From Phytophthora colocasiae (lineage: Eukaryota; Oomycota; Peronosporomycetes; Peronosporales; Peronosporaceae), in NCBI GenBank assembly GCA_018806915.1, contig JAGKQI010000078.1, forward strand, positions 682,001 through 746,000: a stretch of 64,000 bases of DNA. The letters run 5' to 3'. How positions within the stretch are numbered: position 1 is the stretch's first letter; every line of letters begins with the position of its first letter. The position numbers and the translations under genes were made by a program. The notes beneath the pieces are model-generated. The model was not told where the DNA came from. It did no database searches and was given only the letters and a program-made list of their open reading frames with translations. Shown here in pieces: positions 44,795-53,460 of the stretch.

Positions 44795-46496
44795 TTTAAT
44801 TACCTTTGAAGGGATCAAATACGATACAGAGTAAAATATTCCACCTTTGAGTTCTTGTAAATCTCCTTGATGGCCGAAAACCTCTCCATGTTCGAGTTCA
44901 CACAGCTCAATTGCGACTGTTTCCAGTTTACACTGATCGTATTCAGTCGCGTCTGCCAGGGTGACTCCCAATTCTTTTCCTGTTCACATTTGTCGTTTTC
45001 CTGTACGTTATTGACCTCTTCTTGCTGTTTTGACTGAAACATTCTCCCTGCAGTCTTGAAATAGCCACTCTGCCTTGAAAAATAAAGTAAATCGTGTGGT
45101 CATTCGTATCTTCTTCATCTTCATCCTCCATAAAGATTGGCGCTCGAGCTGGGAGAGCATCTTCGGGACTTAAAATGAGTTCACGACACAGAAGTTCACA
45201 CACTTTCGGATGTAGAACAGCACAAACGGAGAATCGTTTCTGCATGAAATCCGCCAGATACTGCAGATCACTGTCACTTCTCTCAACTGGTGGGAGTCTA
45301 CCAATTTCTGAAATCCGTTGAAGAGTCCAAACTGTCAGTGCATCTTCAGCTTCTGAGCTTTCTGGGTCTTCCCAGTCCTGACCAGGTGGCTCAACATCGA
45401 ATTCCTTCAGTTCTTCCTCTTCTTTCTCAACTTGAGGAGCTGATTTCATCGGAGAAGCTGCGCGCTGAACAGTTTGATACAGCGATTCGGCTGTGTACAT
45501 GTACAGTGAACTGTCGTCTGTTAAAGTTGTAGGACATTCCACTCCCGCATTCTTTTGTACCACAACGTAATCTTTCGCTGCTTTCTCAAAGTCACCACTC
45601 TTTCGATATGCTGCTGCTCGTTGTCGGTAAAATACAACTGGAGTTGACCCTGGACTCGATAAATTTCCTGCACTGGAATCTCTTTTACTCGTTTCAATCG
45701 CTCGTGTAAAATAGTCAATTGCTTTGGATATTTTCTCAAACCGCATACACAAATTGCCCATATTATAATACGCGAAAGCGTGTTGCCCCCCTGCAAGTTT
45801 CAAAACTTGTTTGTACGTTGACAACGCGGCATTAAATTCACCAGTTCGTTCCAGGCAAACAGCTAAATGGAATTTTGCCTCGATCTCACTAGGTCTTGCA
45901 GTGGATAAACTCTTGTAAAACTTAATAGCTTGATCATATTCGCCGTTAGCTCGTTCTTGAAAAGCTTTCACTCGAAGACGTTCCGTAGCGTTCATGGTAG
46001 AAATTGCTCGAGCTCTGGATAAAAGCTCAAGCGTTTTGCTTTCTACTCCTTCTCTGCTCCTCCCACGACCAAGTTGACCTCGAGGCTCTACACTTCTCCC
46101 AATAAGTGGATCCACATACTGTTCCTGGTTTCCTTCTCGTTTAACAGCTTCTTGTATCGCTACAACGGCTGTTCGTGGTGTAAGAACTTCCATTTGCTCC
46201 TGACGAAGTTGACTCCTGATTCTTCGACCAGTAGCAGGTCGTTTCGGTAGTTTTATAGGTTCCGATGAAGTTGCTCGAGCTGTAGACGGTCTGGAAGGTA
46301 GAATACTTCGATATTGACGACAATCAATAGACGTCAAGAAGGCCCATTGAGCTGTAGCTGGGTAGGATAATTCCTGACGAAGTTTACGATGAGGTGCTGA
46401 CGATCCACGGGTAGTTCCTATTCTACTTCCGTCACTGTAAGTTCTCGCTGATACGATCGTCCTCGGCGATTCAGAAGCTAATGGAGGTCCGTACAT
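44795..46496 (-). pseudogene. T8: T copy with open N-terminus, truncated at intron 1
   Basis: The start ATG is at 46496. Unlike T4-T7 the codon after GRRI is AGG, not TAG, so 517 codons are open: N-terminus 1-170, TPRs about 174-315, acidic linker, first binding-like strand. A missing G near 45058 then shifts the frame. Further single-base losses lie near 44865 and 44910. Exons 2-4 are absent. It is the cleanest of the truncated copies and could encode a TPR-only protein. Confidence 0.75.
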
Positions 46497-46834
46497 CGTG
46501 GAAGCGTATATTTTTTCTTTGAAAAACTATTCTCACTATTCTTGGGTTCCCCAAACTTACAGAATTATCCACGAGAATGAAATCTCAATACCAGTACGAG
46601 ACGAGTTTTCTTGATTTTAGCTGTTGTTCCACAAAATGAAAGTATTTTTTTATTTGAGTCTTCAATTTCGCCACATTTCTTCTTCAGCCATAAAACCTAA
46701 AACGCAATTACTGCTGGCAATTCATTAAAAAAAGTCGTTTAAAACCTCCCATGGACACTCTCAAAGGTGATGACGTGTTAGTTTCGTTGTAGACATACGT
46801 ATCTCCTCAACATAACTGCTCACAGCAAAAACTT
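46497..46834. other. spacer between T8 and CRN5
   Basis: This is a near-identical copy of 40688-41025, offset by 5,809 bp. No gene is seen. Confidence 0.55.
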
Positions 46835-49414
46835 TCAAGAAAACACAATCCCTATCTGAAGCACAATTGCCAATTTCTCCCCAGCTACAGGGTCGACAAT
46901 CCAGTTCACCACCCCAGTGTTGCAATCGACCGTGACGATACCAAGACCAGGCGACTTCCAACCACTTATGCTATCCTGCTGAAAATGAGTGAGCTCCTGG
47001 CAAAAGACGAGCGCAAGATTCCACTTTTTCCACTTCAGCTTTCGCTGACCACCCTCCTTTTCAGGCCCTGTGCACTCACCATTCAAACCCTCGATGATTT
47101 TCTTCAGCGCACCACTGTCAAGTTTCATCTCCCAATGTTTATATTCACAAATGAACAGTGGATTGGTATCTCCAGGGACCATCACGTAACAATCCAATCT
47201 CTCGAAGTTCTGAGTGCGAAAAAGATGACCGAAGTTGCAGGCATTGCGACCGTCACCGTTGAGGTAAACAAGATATTCCGGCCATTCCGCGTTAAGCGGA
47301 CCCAAAAACGGGATCGACATACCTGCGAACTTTTGCTTTAAACCAGCGTATCTCTCCAACAACAGCGCACTGGCATCAAAGTTGTATACACTCTGGAACG
47401 TCTCGTGCTGAAATTCACCCAGTAAATCGGAGAAAAAATCGTTAAAGGTGGTTCCTCGCACACCATTTCTTCTCGAAGCACAGAAAAGCGCATGGGCGAC
47501 CGCGTTCTCGAGTTCGTTCCCATCGTTACTAGCAGCGTTCGTGTTACTATGGGAGGGAGAGCCCATTCCTGAGCGATACTCTTCAAAAATGAAAGCTGTA
47601 GAATATTCTTTATCATCGACGGAGTCGTAATACGCTGACCGCTTCCCACCGAGCACTGCTAGGTACAGCAGCACATCCTTCTCCACGACTGGAAATCGAC
47701 AGGCTGTCCTCCAAGGGGTTGTTGTCTTTCTATACTGAAGGCTGCGCCTTGATACATCCACATCAATAATATCTTCGTCGTCCAAGTTTGCAAAATGGAG
47801 ATTCATGCCCGCAATCCCCACTTTTAATCTTTTCGCGGGACGTTTATCCGTGCTGTCATCACTGGAAGCTGGGCGCTTCTGACCAGAAAGTTCACTCATG
47901 CTGTCACCACCAGTAGCTGGATGCGTTCTATCAGGACTTTCAGTGCCGTAAACACATCCATCAAGAATCTTGAAATCAATAGCTTCACTGTCGTACGATA
48001 ATGCCTTCATCTGTGCATGTCTCCCATGCGGAGTGCACATGAAAGCTTTCACCATCAGAAGCTTGGCATGTACAGCCTCGAACGCATTGTCTAGCAAGTC
48101 GGCCAACTCGAATGTTTCATTTCCAGCAACTTCTAGAACGAATTGTGACACAGCGTCCACGAAATACCGAGAAAACAAACCACGAGAATTCTTGGCAATG
48201 AGGTCCACGACCGAGTACAATTCTATCACCCTCTCCCATGCTTTTTGCTTCGCCGGATCCGAAAGGGGGATAGATTGATAAGCTGGGAAACGAGGCACAA
48301 CACTCATCCACCAGTCAGAGTCTATGCGACTTCGTTCTGACTGATTACATGTAACCAAGTTCGAGATCTTGGCGTCGGTACCCATAGCAACCACGACCAG
48401 CCCACAAGCACGAAATACATTCAGTTGAAACGCTGATAATCTCTCCCTGGTTGGCGTCATTTCATCCAGAATGAAGAACGGTAACACTTTTCCATCTTTC
48501 TCCATTTGACAAAGCACAGCTTTGACAGCTTCCCGATCACGCTTGGCTACTCTGAACGTTTTGTTTGCAACACGGATCATCTGGGCGCCAACGTTGGCAC
48601 GGGAACAGTACTCCAACAGTTCGATAATGAAGCCATACGTCCACAGTTCCTTCTTCACGTAAATATCGGAATTGCAGGACAAAACCGCTTCTTCTTCTTC
48701 AGGGTTATCCACGTCATCCTTCTTGACCATCGAGCCGAAGGCATCCGCAATCGATGAGAAGTTTTTGTAAATCTTTTGGCAATCAATTCCGGTGGCACCA
48801 AGAGGCCAATAAAACCACGGTCGTGTACTTCCGTCGCCTCCGAAAGCAAACGCCAGCTGCGTCTTCCCCATTCCAGATGACCCCCCAACATAGATAAAAG
48901 GTTTTGGATGTGGCTCCTTATAAATTTCGTCGATCTTGGTGAGAATCGGACCACAGTACTGTTGGCAGTTGTTCTGGATCTCTACACCAAGTCTTTGGTA
49001 ATACGCCAGCTCATCCGTGAGACTTGGAATTCGACTTTCGTGCACCACAATGGTAGTCAGGATACCTGGAACCACCACCAGTATGTGGATTTGATTCGCT
49101 TTCGGAGTGTCCATGTCTTCCAGGCACTCAGAAATCGGATTCTCCCCCTGTAGCTCTTTGTCTTCATGTATTAGAGATTCGACGAGAGTAGTCTTCCCGC
49201 CCTTCTTGAGCTTCTCCACATCTTCGGAGTCGGACTCGATCCACGCCCCGTCATTCTTCGCCAGGAAGAGCTGTAGCTCATCAGCAGGAAACTGATACTT
49301 CTTCTTGTTACTTATCGCCCTCTTTAAGTCGTGCACAATCTCATTCGCACCAATCTTGACAGAAAACAGGGACCCTTGAACACCAACCAGGCCGCAAAGC
49401 AGCTTGAGTTCCAT
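46835..49414 (-). CDS. CRN5: intact Crinkler-type effector with a canonical short N-terminus
   Basis: The ATG at 49414 gives 859 residues. The protein starts directly with the header (MELKLLCGLVG), as usual CRNs do, and lacks the helical extension of its neighbours. LQLFLAK is at 47-53, HILVVVP at 110-116, P-loop GSSGMGKT at 178-185. FFILDEM, KRPAKRLKV and the nuclease-like LDCYV...CEYK follow. The P-loop region matches CRN-a (KEPHPKPFIYVG), except GGDGSTRPWFY, which is the CRN-b/CRN4 version. From the ATPase end onward it is almost identical to CRN4. Predicted to be a host-nuclear NTPase-nuclease effector; activity not shown. Confidence 0.9.
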   Translation of the reverse strand: MELKLLCGLVGVQGSLFSVKIGANEIVHDLKRAISNKKKYQFPADELQLFLAKNDGAWIESDSEDVEKLKKGGKTTLVESLIHEDKELQGENPISECLEDMDTPKANQIHILVVVPGILTTIVVHESRIPSLTDELAYYQRLGVEIQNNCQQYCGPILTKIDEIYKEPHPKPFIYVGGSSGMGKTQLAFAFGGDGSTRPWFYWPLGATGIDCQKIYKNFSSIADAFGSMVKKDDVDNPEEEEAVLSCNSDIYVKKELWTYGFIIELLEYCSRANVGAQMIRVANKTFRVAKRDREAVKAVLCQMEKDGKVLPFFILDEMTPTRERLSAFQLNVFRACGLVVVAMGTDAKISNLVTCNQSERSRIDSDWWMSVVPRFPAYQSIPLSDPAKQKAWERVIELYSVVDLIAKNSRGLFSRYFVDAVSQFVLEVAGNETFELADLLDNAFEAVHAKLLMVKAFMCTPHGRHAQMKALSYDSEAIDFKILDGCVYGTESPDRTHPATGGDSMSELSGQKRPASSDDSTDKRPAKRLKVGIAGMNLHFANLDDEDIIDVDVSRRSLQYRKTTTPWRTACRFPVVEKDVLLYLAVLGGKRSAYYDSVDDKEYSTAFIFEEYRSGMGSPSHSNTNAASNDGNELENAVAHALFCASRRNGVRGTTFNDFFSDLLGEFQHETFQSVYNFDASALLLERYAGLKQKFAGMSIPFLGPLNAEWPEYLVYLNGDGRNACNFGHLFRTQNFERLDCYVMVPGDTNPLFICEYKHWEMKLDSGALKKIIEGLNGECTGPEKEGGQRKLKWKKWNLALVFCQELTHFQQDSISGWKSPGLGIVTVDCNTGVVNWIVDPVAGEKLAIVLQIGIVFS

Positions 49415-49655
49415 CTCTCTTTTAAAGAGGCGAAGAATTTGTAGGAAGAAAGGAAGAATCGTACTTAAACGGAATCCCTGGAATGAAGGTCGTCAAAACG
49501 GTTAACCCTTTTAAAAGTTCATCCTAGGTATGGGTCACGAATTGACTAAAACCACGAGGGTTAACTAAGATCGTTACCGGTGGGAACGTCTTTACCCCCC
49601 CCATCTTTCATTTTGAATGACCAACAGCTAAAATCAAGGAAACTCGTCTCGTACT
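49415..49655. other. CRN5 upstream region with decayed promoter and an inverted spacer fragment
   Basis: The first 150 bp are a degraded version of the divergent CRN spacer (a TCCTAGGTATGGGTC-like relic near 49523-49537 and TTACCGGTGGG near 49574). The initiator-like CTCATTYCAAAAT is not seen. Bases about 49604-49655 match the T/CRN spacer (1668-1710 region) in inverted orientation and are joined directly to T9. Confidence 0.5.
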
Positions 49656-49793
49656 CGGTAAAATACAACTGGACCCTGGACTCGATAAATTTCCCCCACT
49701 GGAATCTCCTTTACTCGTTTCAATCGCTCGTGTAAAATAGTCGATTGCTTTGGATATTTTCTCGAACCGCATTACACAAATTGCCCATATTAT
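49656..49793 (-). pseudogene. T9, fragment a: decayed TPR piece
   Basis: About 138 bp match the T-gene TPR region (MRFEKISKAIDYFTRAIETSK) with several indels. The fragment stops at 49793, where a 304-bp unrelated sequence begins; homology resumes at 50098. Confidence 0.7.
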
Positions 49794-50097
49794 TTTCCAT
49801 GTCAATATACAGCGATGTGGGGCACAGTCACGTCGTGTTGTAGTGAGTTAGCGAGGCCGGCTCGAAATTGGAGCTGGACGGAGCCCCCCCCTCCGAAGGG
49901 CGTGGAGTGGTGGGTTTGCTTGTGCTGCTCGTGAGAAACTACTGAATGACTGACTAAGTTTACGACTCCTGCACTACGTCGCGGGATAAGAATACTTCGT
50001 CGTGAGTTTCTTGTCGAGGATGGCAGCCTAGGTTTGTGGCATCGCAATCCAAACCTGGAAAACATGTTTTCCCTCGCCTCGCTCAGGAAAACTTCGA
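49794..50097. other. 304-bp insertion splitting T9
   Basis: The sequence is absent from all other T copies. It contains a perfect 16-bp palindrome GGAAAACATGTTTTCC (50057-50072) and a C run. Its ends show only a short TTTTCC/GGAAAA inverted match. No coding frame is convincing; it may be a small non-autonomous element or a recombination filler. Confidence 0.5.
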
Positions 50098-50307
50098 AAT
50101 ACGTGAAAGCGTGTTACCCCCTGCAACTTGTTTGTACGTTGACAGCGCGGCATTTAATGGACCAGTTCGTTCCAGACAAACAGCTAAAAGAATTTCGCCT
50201 CGATCTCACTAGGTCTTGCAGTGGATAAACTCTTGTAAAACTTAATAGCTTGATCATATTCGCCGTTAGCTCGTGCTTGAAAAGCTTTCACTCGAAGACA
50301 TTCCGTA
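50098..50307 (-). pseudogene. T9, fragment b: decayed TPR piece, broken by an LTR element
   Basis: About 210 bp match T genes (EYDQAIKFYKSLSTARPSEIEAKF) with deletions. The match ends after TTCCGTA at 50307, where an LTR starts with TGTCCCG. Confidence 0.7.
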
Positions 50308-50800
50308 TGTCCCGTATCCGGTATTGAGAGGGTGATTCCAGCGTCGTTGGACCTCGGTCGTGTGTCGGAAGGACCCAAGCGGCCTCGGCGTCTGGGTGAC
50401 TCCGTCCGGGTACCGTTCCAATGGTACACTACCTTTGGTGGGACGCCTTCCTGCGATGATGGCGCTAGGCGGCGACGTGGAGGTCCAAGGTGAGAGGTAG
50501 CAGAAGATGGATGAGGCTTAGTCCCTGGTGGACTGCAAGGACGGATGGCATGCCGCGGAGGCTCGGTGAGTGAGAGAGGCGGGGTGTCGTCTCTAGGAGC
50601 GTGGTACTATGCTGCGCATTTCATTCTTTAGTTTTTAGTTACGAATTTCCCTAGTCAAGTGAACAAGAACAAGAATCGACGTATATTGCATTTACTCAAG
50701 GACTTACTCTTCTCTTCTTTACTTTACTTCTAGACCCCACTCAGGACCGTACTTATTTAACAGCCACAGGTACCGACCCCGACAAGGGAGGTGCGTGACA
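50308..50800 (+). repeat. 5' LTR of the plus-strand element
   Basis: The 493 bp start TGTCCCG and end CGTGACA (TGTC...GACA ends). The left boundary is fixed by T-gene homology ending at 50307; the right boundary is inferred from the TG...CA rule and the TGG-initial motif that follows. No second LTR is in the window to prove it. Confidence 0.65.
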
Positions 50801-51083
50801 TTTGGTGGAGAAGCAGGGTACGTGTTCGCTGGAGAAGGTCTAAGGTGGGCAAAGGAGAGTTCGGAAGTGCACCAAGAAGAGAGAAAACGCTTGGACGCGG
50901 AACGGTTCCGCCGGGTTGCGAACGAACAAGCGCTCCTAGAAGAGACTGGTCTCGAGGAACGGTAGCTGAGGCTGCTAAAGACCAAGTGCTGTGCGCTACA
51001 TCCTAGAGTACATTCCCTGGGTGGGATCTAGGAACTACAAGGAAGACAAGAAGATCCTGGAAGACTACATCGCTGAAGTGAAG
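50801..51083 (+). other. leader of the plus-strand element, primer-binding-site candidate
   Basis: TGGTGGAGAAGC at 50803-50814 lies two bases after the LTR and starts with TGG, as primer-binding sites do; the matching tRNA is not identified. The rest leads to the gag ATG. A copy of GAACGGTT lies at 50900-50907. Confidence 0.45.
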
Positions 51084-53363
51084 ATGGAATCTCTCGGACA
51101 AGGAGAGGCCCAAAGCATGGGTCAAGCGTTCCCCGCAGGGGCTGGGAACGGAAGTGAAGAACGCTCCTGGGGAGCCAACACGCCACCATCGCAGAGAAGC
51201 GTTCGAGGAGGACTGGACGGTTCCCCAGACGTGACAACGGCTGCAGGTCTCAGCGCAGTGAGATCCAACGTGCTGCAGTGGGCGGCTGGAGCCGGAGGTG
51301 AACTAGTGGGAGCGACGGGAAGACGCCCTAGTGGGGGTGCAAGTACGGCCTCCTCGAGGAACGGAACGCCGCGAGCGGAGAACGCTTCGCGAACCGTTCC
51401 TCCCCGTCGAGATGATCCGCTCGAGATGAAGCCCCCTGTGACGAGGACGGTGGAGAGTCCTCCTGGAGGTAGACCACCGCAAGCGACCCTCTCACCTCGA
51501 AGCTACTACAACATGATGGGGTTCCTGCCTTCGGAACAGACTGTGTCGAGCCAGACGTGGGCCGCCCCAAGAGAGGAGCGAACCGTTCCAGCCACATGGA
51601 CCCCGGGGTACGCTAATCCCCCGGCGCAAGCGTTCCCTGGAGGAGCGTTCCGACCGGCTATCCCTGCCTGGACCGAAACGAGAGAGCATGTGGAGAACGC
51701 TTCCCATTCGGTGAGAACGCCTCAAACGAGAGGGGCTATCGCGAGTTACCGCAATGTCACGATGAAGAATTTCTCTAGTCCGGCGGACTATGGGTTGAAG
51801 GGATTGTACTCGTCTCATGTTCAGAAGACGCCAGCTTCGTATACGACGGCCCCTGCGTATACCATCCAGACTCCCGTGTCGACGAGTGTTTCAGGAACGC
51901 TACCGCTGCATTACCCAACCGTGGGGTCGCAACCGTTCCTAGTGGCCTCACAAGCGTTACCGGTGACGCATACGCCGTCGGCGTACTTGCGTGTGCGCCA
52001 AGTGAGTGTATCTGCTGGACCCACGACGGTGCCGCCGGGTGGACAAGTACGCTCGGGAGGAGCGCCTATGCTACAAGGCCATGTGAGTGGAGGGCTGGCC
52101 ATGCCTCAGCCGACGATGACGAGTGTTCCGTCCCCGACCCAACCGTTCGGACCGGGAACCGTTCCTGTTTCAGCACCTCGACAAGATAATTGGCCTGAGA
52201 ACGCTTACGGACAAGCTCAACCTCAGTATGGATATCCCGTGCCGTCAGGAGGCATACAAAAGGCGCCTTTGGGGATGCCTACGAGTATCCGGAACGCTAT
52301 ACGGATGTTGCAACCGTTCTATTCGGATGATTCTACAGCCGAGCGAGCTGGGAGTTTTTGGGACGCTTTCGAACGTGCAACGATGGGCTTGGATGATGTT
52401 CTACGGTTGAGTGCGTTCCGTGGATGCTTGAAGGGCAAGACAGGAGAACAGTGGTGGGTACATTCGCGCTTTGATGATTTTGATACTTTGAAGACCCGAT
52501 TCTACAACCAGTTCATCTACAAGACGCCTCAACAGCGTATTGAGCTCTTGAAGAAGACGACTCGGTCGCGTGGGATGTCCACCGAGGTCTGGAGAGATTT
52601 GATCTCGAGGTTATGCGACGATGCTCGGTGTTACGACTCAGACATGAGGTATCAATACTTCCTGTCGGGCTTACGCAACCGCGAGTGGAAGGCCACGCTT
52701 TCGAACGCTATGGTCGACTCGATTCCGCAAGCGGTAACGGTTCTACTTTATAAGAACATGCACATTCCTGTGGAGAATGACGCAGACTTTGAAGATACTC
52801 CTCAATCGAAGAACTCAGAGAACGCAATAATGCAACAAATGCTCACGCTAATGCAACAGACGCAGCACATGTTGGCGCAGCAGCAGCAACAGCAGTACGC
52901 TCAAACAAGCGTTCCTCAGAACGCTACTCCGACGATTGCGGTGGCACATTACGAAGACCCTGCGTTTGGGCACGCTTCGACGACCGTGGCGGCGGTGGCG
53001 CCTGAGACCCCTGTTAGAGGAATCCGCCAGGGCCCCGACATGCATACCCAGGAAGGTCAAGTCGTGTGTGGTCGCTGCCATACGCAAGGGTGCAGCCGAC
53101 TTAGCTGCCGCCGTGGTAACGCTGTCTACTCGAATTGTCAGACAAAAGGACATGTCTACGTGGAATGCGAGCAGCCCCGCGGGCAAAATCAATCGAACCG
53201 TTCTTCTCAGCAGGCCACCAACCGTACCCAGAACGGTTATAGGCGTACCTGTTTCCTGTGTGATAGTCCTGACCATCGGGTGGCCAACTGCCCTACGAAG
53301 CTACTTCTCTCTCGTGTCGCGAAGTCGGTGCAACTTTTACTGCGGTGCAGGGGCGTACAGTGA
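51084..53363 (+). CDS. gag polyprotein of the plus-strand element
   Basis: The first in-frame ATG at 51084 (MESLGQGEAQ) gives 759 residues; the frame is open upstream to 50991. A long Pro/Ser/Thr/Ala-rich N-terminal half is followed by a retrotransposon gag domain (SFWDAFERA ... LSAFRGCLKGKTGEQWW ... KTRFYNQFIYKTP, about residues 435-580). A Gln run and a Cys-rich end follow. The last finger CFLCDSPDHRVANC fits CX2CX4HX4C; CGRCHTQGCSRLSC has Cys in place of His, and a third has lost a Cys. It would assemble the element's particle. The frame ends just before protease-related sequence that continues in other frames. Confidence 0.8.
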   Translation: MESLGQGEAQSMGQAFPAGAGNGSEERSWGANTPPSQRSVRGGLDGSPDVTTAAGLSAVRSNVLQWAAGAGGELVGATGRRPSGGASTASSRNGTPRAENASRTVPPRRDDPLEMKPPVTRTVESPPGGRPPQATLSPRSYYNMMGFLPSEQTVSSQTWAAPREERTVPATWTPGYANPPAQAFPGGAFRPAIPAWTETREHVENASHSVRTPQTRGAIASYRNVTMKNFSSPADYGLKGLYSSHVQKTPASYTTAPAYTIQTPVSTSVSGTLPLHYPTVGSQPFLVASQALPVTHTPSAYLRVRQVSVSAGPTTVPPGGQVRSGGAPMLQGHVSGGLAMPQPTMTSVPSPTQPFGPGTVPVSAPRQDNWPENAYGQAQPQYGYPVPSGGIQKAPLGMPTSIRNAIRMLQPFYSDDSTAERAGSFWDAFERATMGLDDVLRLSAFRGCLKGKTGEQWWVHSRFDDFDTLKTRFYNQFIYKTPQQRIELLKKTTRSRGMSTEVWRDLISRLCDDARCYDSDMRYQYFLSGLRNREWKATLSNAMVDSIPQAVTVLLYKNMHIPVENDADFEDTPQSKNSENAIMQQMLTLMQQTQHMLAQQQQQQYAQTSVPQNATPTIAVAHYEDPAFGHASTTVAAVAPETPVRGIRQGPDMHTQEGQVVCGRCHTQGCSRLSCRRGNAVYSNCQTKGHVYVECEQPRGQNQSNRSSQQATNRTQNGYRRTCFLCDSPDHRVANCPTKLLLSRVAKSVQLLLRCRGVQ

Positions 53364-53460
53364 ACCTGGAAGTGTGACTACCGGTAGTGATACCAGAGTT
53401 GCACAGCAAGGTGGGCGTGTGTTACCTTGTGCTGTCCTCGTAGGTTCGTTGTCTTGGTAA

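Larger units (their letters stand above)
50308..53460 (+). mobile_element. plus-strand Ty3/gypsy-type element, only LTR and gag left in the window
   Basis: The element consists of a 5' LTR (50308-50800), a leader and a gag gene. Pol is missing: sequence related to the gag-protease junction runs to about 53440, and then the element abuts the terminal repeat of a minus-strand element. Truncation or interruption by a nested insertion are both possible. The scattered octamer GAACGSTT marks this element. Confidence 0.7.

Noticed and set aside
52936..53460. 174-codon frame overlapping the end of gag
   Set aside because: The Arg/Thr-rich sequence is out of frame with the zinc knuckles. Only its last part may continue the gag-protease junction after a shift; it is not a separate gene.
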